NCBI GenBank assembly: GCA_963741355.1
Contig: CAVUIG010000024.1
Location: 61,059-125,058 of the forward strand
Reading direction: 5' to 3'
DNA length: 64,000 nt
DNA from: CAIWHR01 sp963741355
GTDB lineage: Bacteria > Pseudomonadota > Gammaproteobacteria > Burkholderiales > Casimicrobiaceae
Position 1 is the stretch's first letter. Each line of letters begins with the position of its first letter. The notes below the pieces were generated by a model. It made no database searches and had not been told where the DNA came from. It was given only the letters and a program-made list of their open reading frames with translations. A program made the position numbers and the translations under genes. This document shows positions 1 through 8,821 of the stretch, in pieces.

Positions 1-985
1 AGCCGGCGGCCTCGCCCGCGTACACGTTGAGGCGGGTGATGCCGTACGCGTGGTCGTGGTAGAACATCAGCCGGCCGCTCTGCTGGTTCGGCCAGTAGAA
101 CGTCATCGAATTGCCGGACGAAAGGTTCATATCGGGCACGTCCTGCGTGCTGACGCCCCTCTTGAGCGGCGCCGTTTCGCCAGAGGGCGTTACCCACTGG
201 TGCGGCGTTCCGTCGCTGACCCACGGGGTGAAGCCGCCGTGGAGGTGCAGCGTGGCGCGGTTCTGCGGATAGTTGGTCCCGTCCGGGCCCGTGCCGGCCC
301 CCATGACGGACGTGTCCGTCGGGATGAACAGGTTGCCGTTCGCTCCCGCCGGAAGGTTGTTGGTGAACTTGATCCGCGTCGGCGGCCCCTTCGTGGCCAC
401 GATCACGGGACCCAGATAGCTCGGCGGCGGCAGGGACGATACGCATAGCCGCACGTCGGATCGGCGCGCAGGGCAGTTTCGCCGGTCGATAATGTTCGTT
501 TGCCTGTATCCGCGCAGCTTGGTTGGTATTTGCCCGAGATCGGTGTGGAAGTTCCACGTGTATTCGATCAGCTCGATCTCGTAGTAGTCGGAGTCCGGAA
601 ACGTCACCTTGTCCGGCGTGGCAATCAGATCCTTCAGGTCCGGCAGGGTGTCCAAGAACTTGCGCATTGTTGGCGGGCTGAAGGCCCAGTTCGGGACTCC
701 ACCGAAGTAGTCGGGGACCAGCGCCCCGGTCAACGGGTCGGTCACGAGCGCCGCGGCCGCGGGCAAACCGGCCGCAGTGGCAGCGGCCTTCGCGGCCTTG
801 AGTCGATCCGCCGCGGCCTGCCTCTGCGCGGGCTTGATCTTCTGCGCCACCGCCTGCGCCGACGACATCTGCTGGAGCTTCGGATCGGGCTTCGTCGCTA
901 GGGTGCTGCCGGGGGCGGTAATCAACCCGGCAGCGACCAGCGTCATCACCAGGCGAGAAAGTGTCGAGACTTTGGGCGTGCTCAT
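1..985 (-). CDS. Multicopper oxidase, N-terminal part (cut by window edge)
   Basis: Only the first 328 codons lie in the window; the gene runs off the left edge. The start ATG at 985 has a good ribosome site (GGGAGAAG). A Sec signal peptide covers about residues 1-30 and is followed by an Ala/Lys-rich stretch. From about residue 190 the sequence matches a cupredoxin domain of multicopper oxidases: HLHGG near residue 247 and FYHDHAYG near 310 are the first two copper-ligand motifs (HxH twice) of the type 2/3 centre. The remaining ligands must lie outside the window. A periplasmic or exported oxidase of phenols or metals is expected, but the substrate is not readable. The stretch near residues 165-183 is Arg-rich and unlike the family; another frame there reads more naturally, so surplus bases near 430-480 are possible. 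Confidence 0.85.
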   Translation of the reverse strand, partial: MSTPKVSTLSRLVMTLVAAGLITAPGSTLATKPDPKLQQMSSAQAVAQKIKPAQRQAAADRLKAAKAAATAAGLPAAAALVTDPLTGALVPDYFGGVPNWAFSPPTMRKFLDTLPDLKDLIATPDKVTFPDSDYYEIELIEYTWNFHTDLGQIPTKLRGYRQTNIIDRRNCPARRSDVRLCVSSLPPPSYLGPVIVATKGPPTRIKFTNNLPAGANGNLFIPTDTSVMGAGTGPDGTNYPQNRATLHLHGGFTPWVSDGTPHQWVTPSGETAPLKRGVSTQDVPDMNLSSGNSMTFYWPNQQSGRLMFYHDHAYGITRLNVYAGEAAG

Positions 986-1158
986 GATTCTTCTCCCTTT
1001 GCGTCAACAGTAGCGGCCGCGGCTTCCGCGCGACCGGAGTTGTGAGAGCCGCGAGCGCCGATCAATCAACCGGCGGCTCCTTACGACCCCTGATGCCCGA
1101 AGCTACGCTCGCCGCCCAGGGGCGACCATCCTCTGGACGAAGGGGTTCGAGCGAAATA

Positions 1159-1181
1159 AAGGGCCATGTGGAATGGCCCTT
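1159..1181 (-). terminator. Rho-independent terminator of the response regulator
   Basis: A perfect 9-bp inverted repeat (AAGGGCCAT / ATGGCCCTT) with a 5-nt loop lies about 30 bp beyond the response-regulator stop. On the minus strand it is followed by the T-rich TTATTT, which fits an intrinsic terminator. Confidence 0.6.
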
Positions 1182-1212
1182 GAGGAGGGGGCCGGACTGG
1201 CCCGGGATCGGT

Positions 1213-1878
1213 TCAGCGCGGCGGCGAGCGCTGGTCCGTCAGGCCTGCGCGCATCGCGAAGGTGGCGGCCTGGACTCGGTTCTCGAGATGCAGTTTCTCG
1301 AGGATGTTCTTGAGGTGATTCTTGACCGTGTTCTCCGCGATAGAGAGGTGCGCGGCGATCTCCTTGTTGCTCGCACCCTGGGCCACCCGGTCGAGCACCT
1401 CGCGCTCGCGCAAAGTCAGAGCGGCATCGGGGGCCGGCGCCCGCTCACTCGTCTGGCGCGCGAACTCGGCAAGGAGTTGCGCCGCCATCACCCGCGAGAC
1501 CGAGGCCTCGCCGCGCACGACCCCGCGCAACGTGCTGGCGAGCGCGCGCGGATCGATCTTCTTCAGAAGGTATCCCAGCGCCCCGGCTTTGACCGCCTCG
1601 AACAGGTTGTGCTCCTCGTCGGACACCGTGAGGATGATGACCTTCACGTAAGGAATCTCCGCCTTGATCAGGCGCGTGGCCTCGATGCCGTCCATGACCG
1701 GCATGGACACATCCATCAGGATCACGTCCGGCATCAGCTCCCGCGCCATTTCCAGGGCCTGGCGGCCATCAGCGGCCTCCCCGACCACCTCGAAATCGGC
1801 CTCGGCCGCGAGGAACGTCGCCACCCCGTGTCGGAAGAACGTGTGGTCGTCGGCGAGAAGGACGCGAATGCGGGTCAT
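1213..1878 (-). CDS. NarL/FixJ-family response regulator
   Basis: A 221-residue two-domain regulator. The receiver domain (about 1-120) has the acidic pair D10-D11, phospho-acceptor D56 in LMDVSMP, T84 and K106. The C-terminal LuxR-type helix-turn-helix starts with LTLREREVL and contains SNKEIAAHLSIAENTVKNH. The start at 1878 overlaps the stop of the upstream histidine kinase by four bases (ATGA), so the two are translationally coupled. A longer in-frame start lies inside the kinase and is rejected. It should bind DNA once phosphorylated by the adjacent kinase. The regulon is not evident; the downstream multicopper oxidase has the same orientation but is separated by a terminator. Confidence 0.93.
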   Translation of the reverse strand: MTRIRVLLADDHTFFRHGVATFLAAEADFEVVGEAADGRQALEMARELMPDVILMDVSMPVMDGIEATRLIKAEIPYVKVIILTVSDEEHNLFEAVKAGALGYLLKKIDPRALASTLRGVVRGEASVSRVMAAQLLAEFARQTSERAPAPDAALTLREREVLDRVAQGASNKEIAAHLSIAENTVKNHLKNILEKLHLENRVQAATFAMRAGLTDQRSPPR

Positions 1879-3809
1879 GCGCCGCCTCCCGGGACCATGG
1901 CCACCACCCGGGTGCCGCGGCCGGGCGAGGAGTCGATCTGCAGCTGTCCGCCCAGGCCTTCGGCCCGCTCGCGCATGCCCTGCAGTCCGAAATGACGCCG
2001 ATCGGTCGACGTCATAGGATCCCATCCGATGCCCTGATCTTCGACAGATACCCGGATCCAGTCGCCCTCCCTCTGGAGGCGAACCACGGCGTGATCGGCG
2101 CGCGCATGCTTCCGCACGTTCGCGAGCGCTTCCTGGATGATGCGGACCACCTGCAGCTCGGAAGCTTGCGACAGACGGAAGGTCCCGTCGGCGACTTTGA
2201 GTTCGACCCTGATTCCATTTCGCACGCTGAACTCGTGCAGCAACTCGGTGAGCGCGGGAACGAGGCCGAGGCCGCGCGAGACGAAGGTACGCAGGCCGAA
2301 GATCGACTGACGCACGTCTTCGTACGCGTGGTCGGTGATGTACACCATCTCGCGCATCGCTTGGGCGACGGCTTCCGCGTCGGTCGAGCGCTCCAGGGCG
2401 CCGCAGAGCTTCATGTGCAGGAGTCCCAACTCCTGGGCGAGGCCGTCGTGCATCTCGCGGGCGAGGCGCTCGCGCTCCTGGATCACTGCCATGCTCCGGA
2501 CCTCCTCCGACAGCCTCACCCGCTCGATGGCGTTGGCCGCTTGCGCCGCCAGCCCGGCGAGGAGCTCGGAATCGTCCGCGGTGAACTTCCGCTCCTCGCG
2601 CGTGACTTGGATCGTCCCCAGCTGCTCGTCTCCCAGTTGGATCGGGACGGCGAAATGCGCGCGCGCGTACCCCGGTCGAATCATCGCGATTCCGCCGTCG
2701 CCGTCGTCGTCGGGGCCCGGAGGCTCGTCCTTCAACCCCTCGCCAGCTCCTCGGAATGCGTCGGCGTCGCCGCTTCGCACCGGGGGCACGAGATCCCCGC
2801 CCTCGGGCGCGAACAGCCGCAGGACCACCGCGTCCGCGCGCAGCAACTCGCGCGCCTGGTCGGCGACCGACTGCAGGATCCGGTCGAGCTGCTGCAGTCG
2901 CGCGATCTCCGTTCCGATGTGGTAGAGGGCCCTGACTTCGCGCACCTTCTGCTCGAGCGCATCGTGCGCGCTGCGCATCTCGCGCTCGTGCTCCTGCAGC
3001 GTGTGCGCCATGGTGTTGAACGTCTGGGCGAGGAGGCCGAACTCGTTCTCGTGGCGGACTGCGACCCGAGTCTCGAGGCGGCCCTCGGCGATCTCGCGGG
3101 CCGCGTCGGCGAGCCGATGCAGCGGCGAAGCGATGCTGCGGCTCGCGGCAAACCCGGCGATGACAACCAGTGCCGCGCCCGCGATGGTGAACACCACGAA
3201 CACGACCACGATGACCTCGATCAGGCGCTCACTGCTCTCGTGCAGGCGCGTGATATTGAATTCGTGCAATCCGGCGAGTTCTTCCGTAAGGCGGGGCACC
3301 TCGTGCGTGGCTCGACTGAGCCACTCGAGGTCGGACCTGGCGAGATGCCCGGTGGCGGATAGGCGATTCGTGATGGTTCGCCCCTCGTCGCTGAACTGCC
3401 GGAGGGACCCCAGGGCCGCCTGCTCCCGCTCCGCCGTACCCGGTCGGCCCCGAATCTCCTCGCCGATCGCATCCAGCTGCCGCGCGATCTCCTCCTGCAT
3501 GCGCAGGGCGACCGCGGTGTGATCGAGCTGTCGCGTGGCATCGATGTGATGGAGCTCGAAGATCAGGTCGTCGAAGATCGAGTGAACCTGGTCGAGCTCT
3601 CGGATCTGACCGACTGCCTGAGCAGAGGCCTCGTTGTTCAGGTAGATACGCAGCGCGAGCGCGAGTGACGCCCCGCCTACCAGCATGACAGCCGCCAGGA
3701 CGATGCCGAAGGCAATAGTCAGGCTGCGGCTGATCCGGGCGGGAAACGGCCGCTCGCCTGCGGCTCGGTCCCGTCGCTCGACCCTCCCTAGTCCGGCGGA
3801 CACTGCCAT
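1875..3809 (-). CDS. NarX-type sensor histidine kinase (HAMP-GAF-HisKA_3-HATPase)
   Basis: A 644-residue membrane sensor. Transmembrane helices at about 28-55 and 197-222 flank a periplasmic helical region of about 140 residues. A HAMP domain (about 223-275), a coiled linker and a GAF-like domain (about 300-430) follow. The phospho-acceptor is H454 in LAREMHDGLAQELG, the HisKA_3 box of the NarX/LiaS/DesK class, and an HATPase_c domain ends the protein (DQGIGW, GLQGMRERAE, GRGTRV). It pairs with the coupled NarL-type regulator. The P-box typical of nitrate binding was not recognised, so the input signal is unknown. Confidence 0.92.
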   Translation of the reverse strand: MAVSAGLGRVERRDRAAGERPFPARISRSLTIAFGIVLAAVMLVGGASLALALRIYLNNEASAQAVGQIRELDQVHSIFDDLIFELHHIDATRQLDHTAVALRMQEEIARQLDAIGEEIRGRPGTAEREQAALGSLRQFSDEGRTITNRLSATGHLARSDLEWLSRATHEVPRLTEELAGLHEFNITRLHESSERLIEVIVVVFVVFTIAGAALVVIAGFAASRSIASPLHRLADAAREIAEGRLETRVAVRHENEFGLLAQTFNTMAHTLQEHEREMRSAHDALEQKVREVRALYHIGTEIARLQQLDRILQSVADQARELLRADAVVLRLFAPEGGDLVPPVRSGDADAFRGAGEGLKDEPPGPDDDGDGGIAMIRPGYARAHFAVPIQLGDEQLGTIQVTREERKFTADDSELLAGLAAQAANAIERVRLSEEVRSMAVIQERERLAREMHDGLAQELGLLHMKLCGALERSTDAEAVAQAMREMVYITDHAYEDVRQSIFGLRTFVSRGLGLVPALTELLHEFSVRNGIRVELKVADGTFRLSQASELQVVRIIQEALANVRKHARADHAVVRLQREGDWIRVSVEDQGIGWDPMTSTDRRHFGLQGMRERAEGLGGQLQIDSSPGRGTRVVAMVPGGGA

Positions 3810-4228
3810 GTCTGCTCCACTTCAGACACTAGGCAGAAGCATCAACCCATGGCGGCGGCGGGATCATGCGCTAGATCAAAGGGTTCGACGAAAGCCGCCC
3901 CGGCGAGCGAACTCCAACCCACGGGCGAGCGGCGTCGGTTGTACTACAATCGGCCAACGCTGCGCGCGGCGCCCCGAAGATCCGAAGATGAGACTCGCGA
4001 CGTGGAACGTCAACTTGCTGAAGGTCCGGCTGCCGCGGCTCCTCGTCGCGCTCGCCGCGAGATGCACGGCGTGCCGGATCGACCGCAACGCACGCAAGGG
4101 CGAGAAGCCCTCCGATCACGTTCCGGTGATCGCCGAAATCTCGGCATAATTCGGTGGCCGGCGTCGAAGCGTCACGCCGGTCCCCTCCCTGCCGCGCAGG
4201 GCCCGACGATCAACCTGGGAGAGCCCGA
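3810..4228. other. Intergenic region with an exonuclease III remnant
   Basis: This 419-bp gap lies between the divergent histidine kinase and the DHDPS-family gene. Its only recognisable content is the short exonuclease III-like reading frame at 3988-4149, listed separately. No clear promoter or terminator was found. Confidence 0.6.
3988..4149 (+). pseudogene. Internally deleted exonuclease III (xth) remnant
   Basis: A 53-codon frame that joins two ends of exonuclease III. It begins MRLATWNVNLLKVRLPRLL, the canonical N-terminus including the metal-site Asn in TWNVN. It ends with KGEKPSDHVPVIAEI, the canonical C-terminus including the catalytic His of the SDHxP motif. About 200 internal residues are missing, including the catalytic Glu, Tyr and Asp motifs. 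The family is normally about 255-270 residues and acts in base excision repair. The join is in frame and has no stop, which suggests a recent or tolerated internal deletion. It cannot be a functional nuclease; a short expressed peptide is possible but unsupported. Confidence 0.75.
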
Positions 4229-5152
4229 TTGAAACCCGATTGGAGCGGCGTATTTCCCGCCGTCACGACACAATTCCGCGAGGATCTGTCGCTCGACATC
4301 GACGCCACGGCGCGCGTGATCGAGGGCCTGATCCGAGACGGCGTGTCGGGGCTGATCGTCTGCGGCACCGTCGGCGAGAACTGCTCGCTCGAGCGCAACG
4401 AGAAGATCGCGGTGATGGAGACCGCGAAGGCGGTCGCGCGCGGCCGCGTCCCGGTCCTCTCGGGCATCGCCGAATTCACGTCGGCATTCGCGATCGGCAT
4501 GGCGAAGGAAGCCGCGCGCATCGGGCTCGACGGCATCATGGTGATGCCGGCGCTGGTGTACTCGTCGAAGCCGCACGAGACGGCCGCGCACTTCCGCACG
4601 GTCGCCAAGGCGACCGACGTGCCGGTGATGGTCTACAACAACCCGCCGATCTACAAGAACGACGTGACGCCGGAGATCCTCGCGTCGCTCGCCGATTGCG
4701 AGACGATCGTCTGCTTCAAGGAATCCTCGGGCGACACGCGGCGCTTCACCGATCTCCGCAACATGGTCGGCGACCGGTTCGTGCTGTTCGCCGGCCTCGA
4801 CGACGTCGTCGTCGAGAGCATCATGGTCGGCGCCGTCGGCTGGGTGTCCGGCCTCTCGAACGCGTTCCCGCGCGAAGGCGAGACGCTGTTTCGCCTTGCC
4901 CGCGCCGGCCGATACGCCGAGGCAATGAGCCTCTACCGGTGGTTCATGCCGCTGCTCCACCTCGACGCCCGTCCGGACCTCGTCCAGTGCATCAAGTTAT
5001 GCGAGCACATCATGGGACGCGGCACGCACCGCACGCGTCCGCCGCGCCTCCCGCTCGACGCAACGGAAACGGCCGCGATCGAAGCGATGATGAAGCACGC
5101 GTTGGCGACGCGCCCCAAGCTGCCGGACGTCGGGTTGAAGCAGGCTGCCTGA
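4229..5152 (+). CDS. Dihydrodipicolinate synthase-family lyase (possible hydroxyproline-pathway deaminase)
   Basis: A 307-residue TIM-barrel aldolase of the DHDPS/NAL family. The start is taken as TTG at 4229 because GGGAGAG sits 7 bases upstream and the protein then begins at the usual family N-terminus. It has GTVGEN (46-51; GTTGES in true DapA), the catalytic Tyr136 in MVYNNPP and the Schiff-base Lys164 in VCFKESSGD. The changed glycine motif argues against genuine lysine biosynthesis. The locus also carries a 4-hydroxyproline epimerase and a D-amino-acid dehydrogenase, so 1-pyrroline-4-hydroxy-2-carboxylate deaminase is an attractive assignment. That is inference from context. It stands alone on the plus strand. 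Confidence 0.8.
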   Translation: MKPDWSGVFPAVTTQFREDLSLDIDATARVIEGLIRDGVSGLIVCGTVGENCSLERNEKIAVMETAKAVARGRVPVLSGIAEFTSAFAIGMAKEAARIGLDGIMVMPALVYSSKPHETAAHFRTVAKATDVPVMVYNNPPIYKNDVTPEILASLADCETIVCFKESSGDTRRFTDLRNMVGDRFVLFAGLDDVVVESIMVGAVGWVSGLSNAFPREGETLFRLARAGRYAEAMSLYRWFMPLLHLDARPDLVQCIKLCEHIMGRGTHRTRPPRLPLDATETAAIEAMMKHALATRPKLPDVGLKQAA

Positions 5153-5333
5153 ATGCCGGATACGCGGCCGCGTTCAATGCGGCGTTGAACATCGGCACCG
5201 CGGGAACGGCCGAGTTCGGCCATGAGCAGCCCTTCGTCTGAAGTCGCGGAAGGCGGTCGTTCGATGGTCAGGTCCGGTTTCCAGTCCGGGAAAGCCCCGC
5301 GATCGTAGGACTTTTTCGATGCGACAAGCTCAT

Positions 5334-5885
5334 TTAACGGAATTTCGTTCCCAGAACCCACCCGACAAGGGATTTGCGCAAACCGCGCGTGATTGGCCGC
5401 ACCCGGTGCCACATGTGGGATTGAAAGAAGAGCGCGGTGCCGGGTTTCAACTTTTCAAACGTCAGAGCGCGTTGCTCGACGTTGGGGCCGTAGACTTCGA
5501 GATCGAACTGCCCACCCTCGAATTCGTCGTTGAGAAAGACCGAGAAGCTCACTTTGCGGACCCGCATGTCGGGATAGGGTGCCTCCGCCTGGTCCGTGTG
5601 CCAGCCATATTCGTCGCTGGCCGAGTATTCGGTGTACTGAAGCGGCTCGACGACATCGAGATCAAAATCCCAACCCGCATCCTTGTTTGCGACTTTCGCA
5701 ATATTCAAGGCTGCTGAAAGGAGCCCGGGATCCCTGATCCAGACGACATCGGACCTGCGGCGGGTATTGCCGCCCCGGCTTTCGACCGTCGATGCCTCCC
5801 GGGCTTGCTGCCGGACAAAGTCTTCAATGGCCGACAAGAACCGGGGAGAAAGCTCGTAGCTCGTGAACCACTTGCCATACCTCAT
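5334..5885 (-). CDS. 2-oxoglutarate/Fe(II) oxygenase, PKHD/prolyl-4-hydroxylase type
   Basis: A 183-residue single-domain dioxygenase. The double-stranded beta-helix iron site is visible as H96-x-D98 in YGWHTDQ and H160 in WHRVRPITRG. The Arg that binds 2-oxoglutarate lies in the RGLRKSLVGW segment. Such enzymes couple decarboxylation of 2-oxoglutarate to hydroxylation, usually of a prolyl residue or small molecule. The start at 5885 is chosen from the family-like N-terminus; the ribosome site is weak, and an in-frame ATG at 5936 is the alternative. Base composition is clearly less GC-rich than its neighbours, a possible sign of acquisition. The target is unknown. Confidence 0.85.
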   Translation of the reverse strand: MRYGKWFTSYELSPRFLSAIEDFVRQQAREASTVESRGGNTRRRSDVVWIRDPGLLSAALNIAKVANKDAGWDFDLDVVEPLQYTEYSASDEYGWHTDQAEAPYPDMRVRKVSFSVFLNDEFEGGQFDLEVYGPNVEQRALTFEKLKPGTALFFQSHMWHRVRPITRGLRKSLVGWVLGTKFR

Positions 5886-6189
5886 TTTCGTGCCTTTGGC
5901 CGAATGCCCTCCGACGGTAGCACGCACTAACCGCATAGGCAAAAATTGCACGTGCTCGGCTAAACTCGCGCTCTCCACAGCCGAAGTAGCCCTAACGCCA
6001 AGACACCTGGTCCCCGAGCGGACGTCCAAGAATTTGGGACCAAGTAACACCCAAGATCGCTGAAGGCCGCTTCGAACGAACCGTGCCTAGTCCCTATTCG
6101 GCGTTCGAAGGGCAGGATATCGGCATGGACAGCGGCTCGCCGATCGTCGAAAGCAGACAAGCCCCTTTCGCCATCGCAACGACGGTTCG
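5886..6189. other. Intergenic region of 304 bp with an inverted repeat
   Basis: No gene is recognised here. Composition is lower in GC than the surroundings. It contains the 9-bp inverted repeat at 6070-6078 / 6102-6110 and must hold the promoter of the minus-strand oxygenase, although no convincing -35/-10 pair stands out. Confidence 0.5.
6070..6110. repeat. 9-bp inverted repeat (CTTCGAACG / CGTTCGAAG)
   Basis: Perfect arms at 6070-6078 and 6102-6110 are separated by 23 bp, upstream of the oxygenase and just past the stop of the proline iminopeptidase gene. There is no T-tract on either side, so it could be a weak terminator, an operator or chance. Confidence 0.35.
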
Positions 6190-7494
6190 CTAGACCTTCT
6201 CCCGCTGCATCGCGAGCAGCCGCTCGAATACCGCGTCGCTGCTGCGCAGGCCGTTGTGCTCGTATTCGTTGGTGAGCCAGGCCTTCATGCCGGCGATCGA
6301 CGCCGCAGTCGCCTCCGACAGCGCGCGCGGCACGTACATGTCCTCCGCGTAGATCGCGGCGACGCACGGCACGGTGTTCCGCGCGAGCTGCGCCGGGTCG
6401 TACAGCACCGGCCAGCGCTCCTCGGCGGCGAGCAGGTCGGCGACCTCGCGCAGCGGCCGCAGCCCGGCGTAGTCCTCGAACATCCACGGGTAGATCATCT
6501 CGCCGGTGAACGACGGCGGCCGGCCCGGCGCCCACGCCATGTCGGGAAACTCGGCGCGCACGCGCTCCGCCGACCAGCGCGCGGCGGCGCCCTGCGTGTA
6601 GCACATCTCGTGCAGGACGGCGAAGATCGGATTGGTCTCGAACGGCTGCGAGTTCTCGAGCGCGCGCAGGAAGGGAAGACTCAGCTCGTCGCCGTCCGCG
6701 CCGCCGCAGAAGGCGCTCTCCAGCAGATAGTGGAGATTCTCGTTGCCGTCGTCGAATCCCAGCATGAAGCCGACCTGCTGGAACCGGCGCACGGTGAGAC
6801 GACCTCCGGTCGGCAGCGTCACCTCATGCTTGTGCAGGTGCTCCATGATCCGCACGCACAGGTCCCGGTCCGCCGGATAGCGCGCGAAGAATTTGCCCGT
6901 CTTGCGCTGCACCTCCGGATACGTGTGCCGGTAGTAGTCGTCGACGCTGCCGGCAAGCGGCGGCAGGCCGCCGGTGATGAAGACCTCGCGCAGGCCGTGC
7001 GGATGCGCGGACAGGTAATGCACCGCGCAGAACCCGCCGTAGCTCTGACCGAGCACGCTCCACGGCTCGGTCTCGCCGACGAGCGCGCGCCGGATGACTT
7101 CGGCGTCGCGCACGATGCTGTCGGCGCGAAAGTGCATCAGATAATCGGCCTGCGCGCGCGCGTCGCCACGCCGCGCCAGCGTTTGCGGCAGCACGACCGA
7201 GCTCCGTCCGTTGCCGCGCGAATCGAGCAGCAATACGTGGTAGTCATCGATCGCGCGCTTCACCCAGCCCGTGTTGGCGAGCGGCCGCGGTCCCGGAAAT
7301 CCCGGGCCGCCCTGGAGAAAGACCAGCCATGGCTTTTGCGCATCCGCTTGATCGCCGCGCTTGACCGCCCGCGCGAAAATGGAAAGCGATTCGCCCTTTG
7401 GCTGCTCGTGGTCGAGCGGCACGGTGAATTCGTGGTCGATGAGCTCCATGCCGTGATGGCGGACGCGGGCGAGCGTGCGGAAGGTCGTCGTCAT
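6190..7494 (-). CDS. Proline iminopeptidase-like alpha/beta hydrolase (S33)
   Basis: A 434-residue cytosolic alpha/beta hydrolase of the prolyl aminopeptidase type. QGGPG (61-65) forms the oxyanion region, DSRGNGRS (91-98) is family-typical, and the nucleophile is S151 in GQSYGGF. A cap domain and the C-terminal region with the catalytic His (EYEHNG) follow. It removes N-terminal proline, and possibly hydroxyproline, from peptides. Its ATG overlaps the stop of the upstream dehydrogenase by ATGA, so it is the last gene of the M14 peptidase - epimerase - dehydrogenase run. That context supports a role in using proline/hydroxyproline peptides. Confidence 0.88.
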   Translation of the reverse strand: MTTTFRTLARVRHHGMELIDHEFTVPLDHEQPKGESLSIFARAVKRGDQADAQKPWLVFLQGGPGFPGPRPLANTGWVKRAIDDYHVLLLDSRGNGRSSVVLPQTLARRGDARAQADYLMHFRADSIVRDAEVIRRALVGETEPWSVLGQSYGGFCAVHYLSAHPHGLREVFITGGLPPLAGSVDDYYRHTYPEVQRKTGKFFARYPADRDLCVRIMEHLHKHEVTLPTGGRLTVRRFQQVGFMLGFDDGNENLHYLLESAFCGGADGDELSLPFLRALENSQPFETNPIFAVLHEMCYTQGAAARWSAERVRAEFPDMAWAPGRPPSFTGEMIYPWMFEDYAGLRPLREVADLLAAEERWPVLYDPAQLARNTVPCVAAIYAEDMYVPRALSEATAASIAGMKAWLTNEYEHNGLRSSDAVFERLLAMQREKV

Positions 7495-8814
7495 GGGTTT
7501 TCCTTGGCGCGCTTCGAGCGCGCGGAATGGAATCGCTGCGGACGGAAGGGCGCGAGATCGACCGCCGCCGGTCGCCCGGCCATGAGATCGGCGACGATGC
7601 GCGCGGTTGCCGCGGCCTGAGTCAATCCGAGGTGGCCATGGCCGAATGCATGAACGACGCGCTCATCCGCCATTGCCGGTCCGATGGCCGGGAGCGAATC
7701 CGGCAGCGAGGGACGGAAAGCCCATCCACACGCTGCCGCCTTCGGTGCGAAGCGCCGGCATGAATCGCTTCGCCTTGGCGAGCAGCGACGCCGCCCGCGC
7801 GAAGTTGGGAGGCGCGTCGAGCCCGGCGAACTCGACGGCGCCGCCTACGCGCACGCCGCATTCGAGCGGCGTGACGACGAAACCATGCCCGCCGAACGTG
7901 AGCTGGCGCTTGAGATCGAACGCACCCACCGGCAGTGTCGTGTTGTAGCCGCGCTCGGTCTCGAGCGGAATGCGCTCGCCGAGCGTGCGTGCGAGATGAT
8001 GCGACCACGCGCCGGCGGCGATCACCACGCGGCGCGCGAGCAATGCGGGCCCTTCGCGCAGCGAAACGGCGACGCCGTCCGTGCCGGACGCGAGCGACAT
8101 CGCCTCCGCGCGACGAATTCGACCGCCCTGCCGCTCGAACTGGCGCGCCAGTGCCTCGGTCACCAGCAACGGATCGCTGACCGTCTTCCATCCGGGCACG
8201 AACGTCGCCGCCACCAGCGCCGGGCTCAAGCCTGGCTGCAGCTCGGCGATCGCCGCGGCGCCGTGCAGCGGCGTGAACGCAATGCCGTGATCGGCGCGGG
8301 CCTGCCAGCCCGGCTGCGCGGCGGAGAGCTCCGCCTCGCTTTCGTAGAGATGCAGCACGCCGTCGCTGCGCAGCATGTGCGCGGCGCCCGCCGCGGCGAG
8401 GAGCAGCGGCGTCTCGGCAGCCGACAGGTCCATCAACGACGCCTGCGCGGCGGTGCTCGCGCGGACGCGATCGGGCTGGCTCGCGCGCCAGAAGCGGACG
8501 AGCCATGGCGCGATTCGCGGCAGGTAGCCGGGTCGGATCGCGAGCGGACCCAGCGGGTCGAGCAGCCAGCGCGGCGCCTTGCGCAGGATGCCCGGCGATG
8601 CGAGCGGCAGGATGTCGGAGAACGCGAGCGCACCTGCGTTGCCGCGACTCGCCTGCGCGGCCACGCGCTCGCGGTCGATCAGCAGCACGTCGCGGCCTTC
8701 GCGCTGCAGGCGCAAGGCGATCGCGACGCCGACGATGCCGGCGCCGATCACGAGCACGTCGGTCGAGCGCTCCGTCGCGGCCGGCGCCTGCAACGGCGAC
8801 GCGCTGACGCTCAC
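7491..8814 (-). CDS. FAD-dependent D-amino-acid dehydrogenase (frameshifted; probable D-hydroxyproline dehydrogenase)
   Basis: The DadA-family flavoprotein starts at 8814 with an N-terminal FAD motif (VIGAGIVGVAIALRL) and reads to about codon 365. There the frame breaks at 7717-7719, where three A's on the plus strand should be two. Removing one base continues into the conserved C-terminus (FGHGHLGLTQAAAT, then LAPFRP) ending at 7491. The repaired protein is about 440 residues. Such enzymes oxidise D-amino acids to imino acids and pass electrons to the respiratory chain. Only 7 bp separate it from the 4-hydroxyproline epimerase, which makes cis-4-hydroxy-D-proline a likely substrate (inference). 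The single extra base may be a sequencing error. Confidence 0.83.
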
Positions 8815-8821
8815 GATCGCG

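Noticed and set aside
1213..2025. Longer N-terminus for the response regulator starting at 2025
   Set aside because: The extra residues overlap the kinase HATPase domain; the receiver domain begins exactly at 1878 with an ATGA overlap.
5153..5333. Possible short gene between the DHDPS-family gene and the oxygenase
   Set aside because: No frame with a ribosome site or recognisable family; the shorter reading frames are shadows of the lyase gene end.
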